DNA of 41,024 nucleotides, from assembly GCA_025965125.1 (NCBI GenBank), contig JAOPXM010000013.1:1-41024 (forward strand), written 5' to 3'. A program made the translations under genes and the position numbers. The stretch is from Nocardioides sp. GTDB lineage: Bacteria > Actinomycetota > Actinomycetes > Propionibacteriales > Nocardioidaceae. Every line of letters starts with the position of its first letter. Position 1 is the stretch's first letter. This document shows, one piece after another, positions 1 through 7,270 of this stretch. The notes under the pieces were generated by a model. The model had not been told where the DNA came from. It searched no databases and worked only from the letters and a program-made list of their open reading frames with translations.

Positions 1-2
1 CG

Positions 3-98
3 CGCGTCGGCGCGGACTTCGTGGAGGTCCTGGTGGCCACCGATCGACAGCTACTGGTGCCCTTCGGCGCGATCGCCGCGGTCCAGAGCCACGACTGA
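3..98 (+). CDS. 3' end of a conserved actinobacterial hypothetical gene (partial)
   Basis: An open frame runs in from the left edge and stops at TGA 96-98, giving 31 residues that start RVGADFVEVLVATDR and end in LVPFGAIAAVQSHD. The pattern resembles the C-terminal beta-rich end of short actinobacterial hypothetical proteins that end in a 'GADFV...LVPFxAI' segment. That family match is from memory and uncertain. The gene converges on tatB across a repeat-filled 118-bp gap. The N-terminus is outside the window. Confidence 0.5.
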   Translation, partial: RVGADFVEVLVATDRQLLVPFGAIAAVQSHD

Positions 99-102
99 TC
101 CG

Positions 103-215
103 CCGACCTGTCAGAAATGGCCCTCAGAAACCTGCCGACCTGTCACTTCTGGCCCCGAGAGCGGGCCAAAACTGACGAGTCGATGGCCCTACAGGGGCCA
201 AAAGTGACAGGTCGA
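103..215. repeat. Four-copy intergenic repeat, two direct and two inverted units
   Basis: The gap between two convergent genes is filled by four copies of a unit of about 21 bp with consensus GACCTGTCASTTYTGGCCC. Two read forward (103-123, 135-156) and two read reversed (163-183, 194-215). Adjacent inverted units can fold: TGGCCC (184-189) pairs with GGGCCA (195-200) round a 5-nt loop, and GGCCC near 151-155 pairs with GGGCC at 163-167. The position between two stop codons suggests a bidirectional terminator or a mobile mini-repeat. No transposase is nearby. Confidence 0.8.
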
Positions 216-216
216 C

Positions 217-555
217 TTAGGTCGCGTCGGCGTCGTACGGCGGGACCTCGCCGTCGTCGAGGGGTCGCAGGCCGCGTCGGCGCGCGGGGGTGGCCTCGGC
301 GCGGTCGGCCTCCTGCATCGCCTCGGTGATGTGCTTGCGCACGATGGTGCGGGGGTCGAGGTCGCGAAGCTCGAGGTCGGCATAGTCGGGGCCGAGCTCG
401 TTGCGCAGCTCGTCGCGGGCCGCGTTGGCGAAGGTGCGGGCCTTGCGCACCATCTGGCCGGCCTGGCGCGCGAGTTCGGGCAGCTTGTCGGGACCGAACA
501 CCAGCACGGCCACGAACGCGATCACCGCGAACTCTGGCAGGCCGACTCCGAACAC
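217..555 (-). CDS. tatB: Sec-independent protein translocase subunit TatB
   Basis: A 112-residue membrane protein of the twin-arginine export system. With TatC it forms the receptor for folded proteins carrying RR signal peptides. The N-terminus is typical: a short transmembrane helix (about residues 4-20, containing LPEF), the hinge FGPDKLPELAR, then a long amphipathic, charged helix and a disordered acidic/basic tail. The tail is somewhat shorter than in many actinobacterial TatB proteins. The start is GTG at 555, only 3 nt after the mrp stop codon, so the two genes are almost certainly co-transcribed and translationally coupled. TatA or TatE is excluded mainly by the length and by the LPEF and Mrp context. 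Confidence 0.9.
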   Translation of the reverse strand: MFGVGLPEFAVIAFVAVLVFGPDKLPELARQAGQMVRKARTFANAARDELRNELGPDYADLELRDLDPRTIVRKHITEAMQEADRAEATPARRRGLRPLDDGEVPPYDADAT

Positions 556-558
556 GTA

Positions 559-1737
559 CTAGAACCTACTGGCAGGGGTGAGACCCAGCTGCAGGCCGGC
601 CAGCCCGCGGCCTCGGCCACAGAGCGTGTCCGCGATCCCCGAGAGCACGACGGCGGCCGGAGCCGTGGGGTCCGCGTCGACGATCGGCTTCCCGACGTCG
701 CCGCCCTCACGCAACGAGACGTCCAGCGGCACGCGGCCCAGGACGGGAACGTCGTAGCCGAACCGCTGCGAGAGGGTGGCCGCGACCCGGTCGCCACCGC
801 CGCTACCGAAGATCTCGAGCTTGTGCTCGGGGCTCCCCGAGTCGGCGCAGTGTGGACAGACCAGGAAGCTCATGTTCTCGACGACCCCCACGACGCGCTG
901 GTGCATCATCGAGGCCATCGTGCCGGCGCGTTCGGCCACCTCGGCCGCGGCCTCCTGCGGCGTGGTCACCACCACGACCTCGGCGCCGGGCAGATGCTGG
1001 CCGAGGGAGATGGCGACGTCGCCGGTGCCGGGCGGAAGGTCGAGGAGCAGCACGTCGAGGTCGCCCCAGTAGACGTCCGCGAGCATCTGCACGAGGGCCC
1101 GGTCCAGCATCGGCCCCCGCCAGGCGACGACCTGCTCGCGGCTGGGCTTCAGCATCCCGATCGAGATGACCGAGACCCCGCTCGACGTGGGCACGGGCAT
1201 GATCAGGTCCTCGACCTGGGTCGGACGGGAGTCGGCGATGCCGAGCATGGCTGGGACCGAGTGACCGTAGATGTCGGCGTCGACGATGCCCACCTTGAGC
1301 CCCTGCTTGGCCATCGCCAGCGCGAGGTTGACGGTCACCGACGACTTGCCCACACCACCCTTGCCGCTGGCGATCGCGAAGACCTTGGTGAGCGAGCCCG
1401 GCTGCGCGAACGGGATCTCGCGCGCCGCCTGGCCACCGCGCAGCGTCGCCTGCAGGCCCGAGCGCTGGTCGGCGCTCATGACCCCGAGCTCGAGCTCGAC
1501 ACCGGTGACCCCGGGCACCTGACGGACGGCGGCGTTCACGTCGCGGGTGATCGTGTCCTTCAGGGGGCAGCCGGCCACGGTCAGCAGGACGGTCAGGCGC
1601 ACCACACCGGCGTCGTCGATCCCGACGGAGTCCACCATGCCGAGGTCGGTGATCGGACGCTTGATCTCGGGGTCGTTGACGGTCGCGAGGGCGGCCCAGA
1701 TTTCGGGGTGGACCTGCTCGAGAGTGGGGGTGCTCAT
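559..1737 (-). CDS. mrp: Mrp/NBP35 (ApbC) family Fe-S carrier P-loop ATPase
   Basis: A cytosolic 392-residue protein that carries and transfers iron-sulfur clusters to apo-proteins. Residues 1 to about 95 form a MIP18/DUF59-type domain with a conserved Cys (AGCPLK, near 57). The deviant Walker A motif GKGGVGKS lies at 125-132, DADIYGHSVP near 153-162, and the Walker B-like LLDLPPGTGD near 231-240. The cluster-binding CPHC is at 294-297. The length is normal. An in-frame GTG 10 codons upstream also exists. I chose ATG 1737 because MSTPTLEQV is the usual start and a -10 hexamer (TACCCT, 1746-1751) ends 8 nt before it, pointing to a leaderless mRNA. It sits upstream of tatB, as in many actinobacteria. 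Confidence 0.92.
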   Translation of the reverse strand: MSTPTLEQVHPEIWAALATVNDPEIKRPITDLGMVDSVGIDDAGVVRLTVLLTVAGCPLKDTITRDVNAAVRQVPGVTGVELELGVMSADQRSGLQATLRGGQAAREIPFAQPGSLTKVFAIASGKGGVGKSSVTVNLALAMAKQGLKVGIVDADIYGHSVPAMLGIADSRPTQVEDLIMPVPTSSGVSVISIGMLKPSREQVVAWRGPMLDRALVQMLADVYWGDLDVLLLDLPPGTGDVAISLGQHLPGAEVVVVTTPQEAAAEVAERAGTMASMMHQRVVGVVENMSFLVCPHCADSGSPEHKLEIFGSGGGDRVAATLSQRFGYDVPVLGRVPLDVSLREGGDVGKPIVDADPTAPAAVVLSGIADTLCGRGRGLAGLQLGLTPASRF

Positions 1738-1745
1738 GATGCTCA

Positions 1746-1751
1746 AGGGTA
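1746..1751 (-). promoter_or_regulatory. -10 box TACCCT of a leaderless mrp-tatB promoter
   Basis: Read leftward, TACCCT is followed by 8 nt and then the mrp ATG, with no Shine-Dalgarno sequence between. In actinobacteria a TANNNT box this close to the start marks a leaderless transcript. I see no clear -35 box. Confidence 0.5.
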
Positions 1752-1797
1752 GTTGGTCGTTGCACACCGACAGCCGCCGGTGGGCGTGACGTACCGC

Positions 1798-2316
1798 TCA
1801 GGCGAGCCGGGGGTCCTCGTCGTCGCCGCGAGCCCGCTCGTCGAGATCGCTGAGCAGCGAGCGGAGCTCCGAGCGCATGAAGTCGCGGGTGGCCACCTCG
1901 CCGACCGCCATCCGCAGCGAGGCCACCTCACGGGCGAGGAACTCCATGTCCGCGTGGGCGCGCGCGTTGGCCTGCCGGTCCTGCTCGGCGACCACCTTGT
2001 CGCGGGTCTCCTGCCGGTTCTGGGCGAGCAGGATCAGGGGAGCGGCGTACGACGCCTGCAGGCTGAGGATCAGCGTGAGGAAGATGAACGGGTAGTCATC
2101 CCAGCGCGCGTTGGTGGGCGCGGCGACGTTCCAGACCACCCAGACCGCCACGAACATGGTCATGTAGGTCAGGAACCGGGCGGTGCCCATGAACCGCGCG
2201 AACTCCTCGGCGAAGACCCCGAGGGCGTCGGCCTTGAACGCGGGCCGGCGCACGATCGTGCGGCGCGTCTCCTTGGGGGTGTCCAGGCGGGAGCGGGGGC
2301 TCCGGGTCTCAGGCAC
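1798..2316 (-). CDS. DUF1003 family membrane protein
   Basis: A 172-residue protein with a charged N-terminus, two transmembrane helices (about 48-65 and 76-98) and a hydrophilic, probably coiled-coil C-terminus (102-160). The family signature is clear: VWVVWN in the first helix, then PFIFLTLILSLQASYAAPLILLAQNRQ. Function is unknown. It starts with GTG at 2316 and overlaps the end of the MgtE_N/CBS gene by 8 bp, so the two are translationally coupled. Together with the magnesium-type domain of its partner this hints at a shared membrane or ion role, which is inference only. A gap of 60 bp separates it from mrp. Confidence 0.88.
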   Translation of the reverse strand: MPETRSPRSRLDTPKETRRTIVRRPAFKADALGVFAEEFARFMGTARFLTYMTMFVAVWVVWNVAAPTNARWDDYPFIFLTLILSLQASYAAPLILLAQNRQETRDKVVAEQDRQANARAHADMEFLAREVASLRMAVGEVATRDFMRSELRSLLSDLDERARGDDEDPRLA

Positions 2317-3583
2317 GGCGCACCCCCTGTCGGCGGTCGGTCGAGCGGATCGCCTGGTCGCGCCAGTTCTCGGGGAGCATGTGGTCGAGGAGGTCGTCGA
2401 CGCTCACCGCGCCGACGAGGTGCCCGTTGTCGTCGACCACCGGCGCCGCCACGAGGTTGTACGTCGCCAGGTGGGCCGCCACCTGGTCGATCGTGGCCTC
2501 CGGACGCAGCGGGTCCATGGAGTCGTCGAGCACTCCCGCGACCAGCGTCGACGGCGGCTCGCGCAGCAGTCGCTGGATGTGGGCCACTCCGAGGAACCTG
2601 CCCGTAGGCGTCTCGAGCGGTGGCCGGCAGACGTAGACGAGCGCGGCCAGCGCGGGCGTGAGCTCCGGGTTGCGCACCTGGGCCAGGGCGTCGGCGATCG
2701 TGGCGTCCGGCCCCAGGATCACCGGCTCGGGTGTCATCATCGCGCCCGCGGTGTTCTCGACGTACGACATCAGCCGGCGCACGTCCTCGGCCTCCTCGGG
2801 CTCCATCAGCCGGAGGAGTGCCTCGGCCGTCTCCGCCGGAAGGTCGGCGATCAGGTCGGCGGCGTCGTCCGGTGACATCTCCTCGAGGACGTCGGCGGCG
2901 CGCTCGTTGTCGAGCGCCTCGAGGATCTCGACCTGGTCCTCCTCGGGCAGCTCCTCGAGCACGTCGGCAAGTCGTTCGTCGTCGAGGGCGGCGATGACGG
3001 CCGTGCGTCGCTCCGGGGGGAGGTCGTGGATCATGCTCGCCGCGTCGGCGACCCGCATCTCGTTGAGTGCCGCGATCAGGTGCGTCGCACCCTGGGTCTC
3101 GTCTCGCTGGGTGAGCCCCTCGACATCTCGCCACTCGACGACGTGGGTCTGGCCGCGCCGACGCAACGCCTTGGCCGGCTCCTGCACCGCGACCCGGCTC
3201 AGCACCCAGTCGCGGTTCCGGGCCTGCTCCATGCCCACGTCGTAGACCGTCGCGGTGATGCCGGCGCTCGGGATCGTCACGGTCCGGTCGAGCAGCTGGC
3301 CGATCACGAGGGTCTCGGTCGAGCGCTGCTCGAAACGGCGCATGTTCAGCAGCCCCGTCGTGTACACCTGACCGCTGTCGATGTTCGTCACGCGGGTCAT
3401 CGGGACGAAGATCCGGCGACGACCGAAGACCTCGGCCACCATGCCGAGCACGCGGGGCTGGCTGACCTCGGACCGGATCGCCACCACGAGGTCTCGCACC
3501 TTGCCGACCTGGTCGCCTTGGGGGTCGAAGATCGGCAGCCCGACGAGACGGGCCGCGTAGACGCGCGAGGGGGCGGTGCTCAC
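2309..3583 (-). CDS. Soluble MgtE N-domain/CBS protein with PRC-barrel-like N-terminus
   Basis: 424 residues with no transmembrane segment. About 10-150 look like PRC-barrel-type beta domains (LVGLPIFDPQGDQVGKVRDLVV). About 170-275 form an MgtE N superhelical domain with repeats of the type ERLADVLEELPEEDQVEILE. About 283-405 are two CBS motifs (MMTPEPV...; ...DDNGHLVGAVSVDDLLDHML). In MgtE Mg2+ channels these domains sense Mg2+ and gate a C-terminal membrane pore, which is missing here. The protein is thus a stand-alone sensor-like form, as in mycobacterial Rv1232c (from memory). The start GTG 3583 is preferred over an upstream ATG at 3634 because TAGCGT ends 8 nt before it. It is divergent from the sulfotransferase gene. 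Confidence 0.82.
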   Translation of the reverse strand: MSTAPSRVYAARLVGLPIFDPQGDQVGKVRDLVVAIRSEVSQPRVLGMVAEVFGRRRIFVPMTRVTNIDSGQVYTTGLLNMRRFEQRSTETLVIGQLLDRTVTIPSAGITATVYDVGMEQARNRDWVLSRVAVQEPAKALRRRGQTHVVEWRDVEGLTQRDETQGATHLIAALNEMRVADAASMIHDLPPERRTAVIAALDDERLADVLEELPEEDQVEILEALDNERAADVLEEMSPDDAADLIADLPAETAEALLRLMEPEEAEDVRRLMSYVENTAGAMMTPEPVILGPDATIADALAQVRNPELTPALAALVYVCRPPLETPTGRFLGVAHIQRLLREPPSTLVAGVLDDSMDPLRPEATIDQVAAHLATYNLVAAPVVDDNGHLVGAVSVDDLLDHMLPENWRDQAIRSTDRRQGVRRA

Positions 3584-3591
3584 GTCCCGCA

Positions 3592-3597
3592 ACGCTA
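3592..3597 (-). promoter_or_regulatory. -10 box TAGCGT, leaderless promoter of the MgtE_N/CBS operon
   Basis: Read leftward, TAGCGT is followed by 8 nt and then GTG 3583. No ribosome binding site is present. This supports the shorter start for the gene. Confidence 0.5.
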
Positions 3598-3643
3598 CCG
3601 GTCGGCGCGCCCTCTGCAGCGTCACTGGCACCATGTCTGCACC

Positions 3644-4825
3644 ATGACTTCAGCGTCGCCCCCTCCGTCGCCAGCGGCCTCCGGACCTCCGCAGCGCGTT
3701 GTTCTGCACGTCGGGCTGCCCAAGACGGGCACGACGTACCTCCAGGAGATGCTCGCTGCCAACCGCGACCGGCTGCGAGACGGCGGCGTGCTCTACCCGT
3801 TCCTCGGACCCGGCGCGATGTTCCGCGGTGCGGTCGAGGTGCGGGGCAGCCATGACAAGTTCGGGCTCCGCCCGCAGGACGTCGCGGGCACCTGGCAGCG
3901 GCTCTGTGACCGGGCGCGCGAGTTTCCCGGCACCACGGTGATCAGCCACGAGGTGCTCGCAGGCGCCACGATCGAGCAGATCGCGGCCGCCATCGCTCCC
4001 CTGGCGGGGCTCGAGGTGCACGTGGTCGTCACCGCCCGTGACCTCGGCCGCCAGGCCACCGCCCACTGGCAGGAGGAGGTGAAGCTGGGGGAGACCCGGT
4101 CCTTCGCAGCCTTCGAGCGGGACCAGTTCCGCGCCGACACCGGTCCGGACGCCGGCCCCGACGCCGGCGGGGTGCGGCCGCACTTCTGGCACGCCCAGGA
4201 CTTCGCGGACGCCCTCCGGCGCTGGTCGACGGCGGTCCCTCCCGGTCGGGTGCACCTTGTCGCCGGCCCGCCAGCGGGCGCACCCCCCGACGAGCTCTGG
4301 CGTCGGTTCGCAGAGGCGGCCGGCTTCGACGCCGACCTCGTCGACGCGGGTGCCGCTGCACGAGCCAACCCGTCGCTGGGCGTCGCGGAGATCAGGCTGC
4401 TGCGCGAGGTCAACCTCGCCCTCGACGGTCGCCTCGACCCCCGGGCCTACCAGCGCATCGTCAAGCGCGAGTACGCCGAGAGTGTGCTCGCCGGCCGGTC
4501 GTCGACGCGTCCGCGGACGCCGGCCTCGCTGCGCGAGGTGTTCGAGCCCGTCACCCGGGCCTGGTTGTCGCAGATCGAGTCCCGTGGTCACCCCGTCCAC
4601 GGCGATCCGGCCGACCTGCTCCCGGTGCTGGGTGGCGACGACGAGGTGCACCCGGACGACGTACCGGCCGCTGAGCGGGTCGACGACGACCCGGCAGCAC
4701 TGGCGGACGGGTTCGTGGCCGCCGCCGGTCCCGGGGAGTCGGCCGGGGGAACGAGCATCTTGGGCAGGCTGCGGAGCAGAGCCCGCAGGCTCCGCCCCGG
4801 TGATCCTTCTCATGATGAGATGTGA
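3644..4825 (+). CDS. Sulfotransferase-like P-loop protein
   Basis: 393 residues. A P-loop with the 5'-phosphosulfate-binding signature PKTGTT lies at 26-31, after the strand VVLHVGL. A second conserved region HVVVTARDLGRQ (about 126-137) corresponds to the 3'-phosphate loop of PAPS-dependent sulfotransferases, although the usual Ser is replaced. The substrate cannot be told. The C-terminal 100 residues are acidic and low-complexity. The open frame continues 206 codons upstream across the divergent gene; ATG 3644 is the first start clear of it, and MTSASPPPSP then leads straight into the P-loop strand. No sulfation pathway genes are nearby. Confidence 0.78.
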   Translation: MTSASPPPSPAASGPPQRVVLHVGLPKTGTTYLQEMLAANRDRLRDGGVLYPFLGPGAMFRGAVEVRGSHDKFGLRPQDVAGTWQRLCDRAREFPGTTVISHEVLAGATIEQIAAAIAPLAGLEVHVVVTARDLGRQATAHWQEEVKLGETRSFAAFERDQFRADTGPDAGPDAGGVRPHFWHAQDFADALRRWSTAVPPGRVHLVAGPPAGAPPDELWRRFAEAAGFDADLVDAGAAARANPSLGVAEIRLLREVNLALDGRLDPRAYQRIVKREYAESVLAGRSSTRPRTPASLREVFEPVTRAWLSQIESRGHPVHGDPADLLPVLGGDDEVHPDDVPAAERVDDDPAALADGFVAAAGPGESAGGTSILGRLRSRARRLRPGDPSHDEM

Positions 4826-4853
4826 GCGGCCCGCCTCTAGAGTGAGAAGGATC
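4802..4853. promoter_or_regulatory. Inverted repeat between the sulfotransferase and acyl-CoA dehydrogenase genes
   Basis: GATCCTTCTCA (4802-4812) is matched exactly by TGAGAAGGATC (4843-4853), an 11/11 inverted repeat with a 30-nt spacer. Inside the left half there is a 13-nt odd palindrome, TCTCATGATGAGA (4808-4820), overlapping the sulfotransferase stop codon. It lies 22 nt before the dehydrogenase ATG. It could be an operator for a dimeric repressor or a weak terminator stem. No regulator gene is adjacent. Confidence 0.45.
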
Positions 4854-4875
4854 CGATCTACTGGAAGGTAACTTG

Positions 4876-6072
4876 ATGGGCCGCCTCTGCGAGACCGACG
4901 GACTGACCGACGACCAGACCGAGATCCTGAAGGCGGTCCGGACGTTCGTCGAGGACAAGATCCTCCCGGTCGCCACCGAGCTCGAGCACGCCGACGAGTA
5001 CCCCACCGAGATCGTCGAGGGGCTCAAGGAGATGGGCCTGTTCGGCCTGATGATCCCCGAGGAGTACGGCGGGCTCGGAGAGTCGCTGCTGACCTACGCC
5101 CTGGTCGTGGAGGAGATCGCCCGCGGCTGGATGAGCGTGTCCGGGGTGATCAACACCCACTTCCTCGTGGCCTACATGCTCCTCCAGCACGGCACCGAGG
5201 AGCAGAAGAAGAAGTACCTGCCGAAGATGGCCGAGGGCGAGATCCGCGGCGCCTTCTCGATGTCGGAACCCGGTTGCGGCTCCGACGTGGCCGCCATCAA
5301 GACCAAGGCGGTCAAGGGCGAGGACGGCAACTACACGATCGACGGCCAGAAGATGTGGCTGACCAACGGTGGCTCGGCCAACCTGGTCGCCGTGCTCGTC
5401 AAGACCGACGAGGGTGCGGAGTCGACGTACAAGAACATGACGACGTTCCTGGTGGAGAAGGAGGTCGGGTTCGGCGAGACCGCTCCGGGCGTCACCATCC
5501 CCGGCAAGATCGACAAGATGGGCTACAAGGGCGTCGACACCACGGAGATGATCTTCGAGGGCGCCCAGATCTCGGCCGAGCAGATCCTGGGTGGTGAGCC
5601 GGGCAAGGGCTTCTACCAGATGATGGACGGTGTCGAGGTCGGGCGCGTGAACGTCGCGGCCCGTGGCTGCGGCGTCGCCAACAGGGCGTTCGAGCTCGGC
5701 GTCGCCTACGCCCAGCAGCGCGAGACGTTCGGCAAGAAGATCGCCGAGCACCAGGCCGTGATGTTCCGGCTCGCAGAGATGGCCACCAAGGTCGAGGCCG
5801 CCCACCAGATGATGGTCCGCGCGGCCCGCAAGAAGGACTCCGGCAAGCGCAACGACCTCGAGGCAGGCATGGCCAAGTACCTCGCCTCGGAGTACTGCTC
5901 CCAGGTCGTCGAGGACTCGTTCCGGATCCACGGCGGTTACGGATTCTCCAAGGAGTACGAGATCGAGCGGCTCTACCGTGAGGCGCCGATGCTGCTCATC
6001 GGTGAGGGCACCGCTGACATCCAGAAGATGATCATCGGTCGCCGCGTGATCGAGGACTACAAGCTGCGCTGA
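4876..6072 (+). CDS. Acyl-CoA dehydrogenase
   Basis: A 398-residue FAD enzyme of normal family length that oxidises acyl-CoA to 2-enoyl-CoA and passes electrons to ETF. Seen in order: the N-terminal helical domain, AFSMSEPGCGSD and KMWLTNG in the beta domain (FAD and substrate contacts), QQRETFGKKIAEHQAV in the C-terminal helical domain, and the catalytic Glu at 377 in IGEGTADIQ, the medium/short-chain position. A Shine-Dalgarno GGAAGG (4863-4868) lies 7 nt before ATG 4876; the TTG immediately upstream is less well spaced. Chain-length specificity cannot be read. A MaoC-type hydratase 2 kb downstream could act on its product. Confidence 0.93.
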   Translation: MGRLCETDGLTDDQTEILKAVRTFVEDKILPVATELEHADEYPTEIVEGLKEMGLFGLMIPEEYGGLGESLLTYALVVEEIARGWMSVSGVINTHFLVAYMLLQHGTEEQKKKYLPKMAEGEIRGAFSMSEPGCGSDVAAIKTKAVKGEDGNYTIDGQKMWLTNGGSANLVAVLVKTDEGAESTYKNMTTFLVEKEVGFGETAPGVTIPGKIDKMGYKGVDTTEMIFEGAQISAEQILGGEPGKGFYQMMDGVEVGRVNVAARGCGVANRAFELGVAYAQQRETFGKKIAEHQAVMFRLAEMATKVEAAHQMMVRAARKKDSGKRNDLEAGMAKYLASEYCSQVVEDSFRIHGGYGFSKEYEIERLYREAPMLLIGEGTADIQKMIIGRRVIEDYKLR

Positions 6073-6094
6073 CCCGGGCTGGCGTCCGGCGCAT

Positions 6095-6137
6095 CCCTTC
6101 GTGCCCCCTTCGTGCCCCTTCGTGCCCCCTTCGTGCC
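6095..6137 (+). repeat. Four tandem copies of CCCTTCGTGCC
   Basis: Units start at 6095, 6106, 6116 and 6127, with a period of 10-11 bp, directly after the acyl-CoA dehydrogenase gene. The last unit leads into an inverted repeat, GTGCCA (6133-6138) and TGGCAC (6150-6155), round an 11-nt loop. This may serve as a terminator-like structure or a slippage-prone array. It is too short and has no spacers, so it is not CRISPR. Confidence 0.8.
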
Positions 6138-6175
6138 ACTGTGGCGAAATGGCACGGATGTGACCAAAGTGACGC

Positions 6176-6181
6176 TAGAGT
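6176..6181 (+). promoter_or_regulatory. Possible -10 box TAGAGT before the EEP-family gene
   Basis: TAGAGT lies 51 nt before ATG 6233, which would give a short leader carrying the Shine-Dalgarno sequence. No convincing -35 box is seen. Confidence 0.35.
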
Positions 6182-6232
6182 CGCCCCGTCGACGGTGTGG
6201 TCCGGCACGCCGTCCGCTGCCCCGGAGGACCC

Positions 6233-7240
6233 ATGCGCCTGCCCCGCCCGCGTCTGCCGCGCGCTCGCGCAGCCTGGGTGGCGGTCCTCCTCGTCGCGAC
6301 GATGATCGGCGTCGGTGTGCTGCGCCTGGCCACGGGGCCTTCCGATGACGACGACGCGTCGCTCAGCGCCGAGACCTCCTCCTCCAGCACCCCCACGACG
6401 GCCCCGCCGACACCGACCGACGGACCCGTCCCCACCGACCCGTCGGTGCCGACGTTCTTCACGGTGAGCTCGTTCAACGTGCTCGGCGCCGGCCACACCT
6501 CCCCCAACGGCAACAAGCACGGTTGGGCGATCGGCGAGAAGCGGATGCACTGGGCCATCGAGCTGTTGCAGCGTCACGACGTGGACGTCGTGGGCTTCCA
6601 GGAGTTCGAGCTGCCGCAGTATCGGGTGTTCAAGTCCGAGCTCGGGGCCGGCTGGGGCGTGTATCCGGGCAACACCATGGGCAAGGTCGCGGTACGCAAC
6701 TCCATCGCCTGGCGCCTCGACACGTGGTCCCTGGTCGAACCAGGCTGGATGAAGATCCCCTACTTCCACGGCAACGAGATCCGGATGCCCGTCGTGAAGC
6801 TGCAGAACCTGAAGAACGGTCAGCAGGCCTACTTCATGAACTTCCACAACCCGGCCAATGCGCGCGGGCCCGCCCAGAAGTGGCGCAACATCGCCGCCGC
6901 CCGCCAGATCGCCAAGGCCAACGCGCTTCGCGCCAGCACCGGCCTGCCGGTGTTCCTCACCGGCGACATGAACGAGAAGGACTCCTACTTCTGCAAGGTC
7001 ACCCGCAGCACGGACCTGCACGCGGCGAACGGAGGATCCAACGTCGGGGGCTCGTGCGCGGTCCCTCGGCCGACCCGGATCGACTGGATCTTCGGCTCGT
7101 CGAACACCGGCTTCACGTCGTACGTCGACGACCGGAGTGCCCTGGTCAGGAAGACCACCGATCATTCGATGATCGTGGCCGGCGCCATGCTTCCGCCTGC
7201 TTTCGTGGTCAACGAGTGCGGCAAGTACACGCTCTGCTAG
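6233..7240 (+). CDS. Membrane-anchored endonuclease/exonuclease/phosphatase (EEP) family protein
   Basis: 335 residues. A basic N-terminus and one hydrophobic helix (about 14-33) act as a signal anchor, followed by a Ser/Thr/Pro-rich linker (about 45-72). The EEP fold then shows its active-site motifs: SFNVLG (Asn 82), GFQEF (Glu 124), NFHNP (203-207), GDMN (244-247), RIDWIF (Asp 284) and TDHSMI (Asp 310, His 311). It is therefore probably an extracytoplasmic metal-dependent phosphodiesterase; whether the substrate is nucleic acid, a lipid headgroup or a sugar phosphate cannot be told. ATG 6233 follows GGAGGA by 3 nt, a tight but usable spacing. A GTG at 6197 is an alternative. Confidence 0.85.
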   Translation: MRLPRPRLPRARAAWVAVLLVATMIGVGVLRLATGPSDDDDASLSAETSSSSTPTTAPPTPTDGPVPTDPSVPTFFTVSSFNVLGAGHTSPNGNKHGWAIGEKRMHWAIELLQRHDVDVVGFQEFELPQYRVFKSELGAGWGVYPGNTMGKVAVRNSIAWRLDTWSLVEPGWMKIPYFHGNEIRMPVVKLQNLKNGQQAYFMNFHNPANARGPAQKWRNIAAARQIAKANALRASTGLPVFLTGDMNEKDSYFCKVTRSTDLHAANGGSNVGGSCAVPRPTRIDWIFGSSNTGFTSYVDDRSALVRKTTDHSMIVAGAMLPPAFVVNECGKYTLC

Positions 7241-7270
7241 CCAGCCAGGACCGCACGCCGTCGGACCCGG

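Noticed and set aside
331-1752. 473-residue open frame opposite mrp and tatB
   Set aside because: Its composition is His/Asp/Arg-rich, typical of the complementary frame. mrp and tatB on the other strand are fully recognisable.
4873-4875. TTG start for the acyl-CoA dehydrogenase
   Set aside because: It lies only 4 nt after GGAAGG, whereas the next codon, ATG 4876, has the better 7-nt spacing.
6095-6137. CRISPR-like array
   Set aside because: Units are 11 bp, directly abutting and without spacers, and no cas genes are present.
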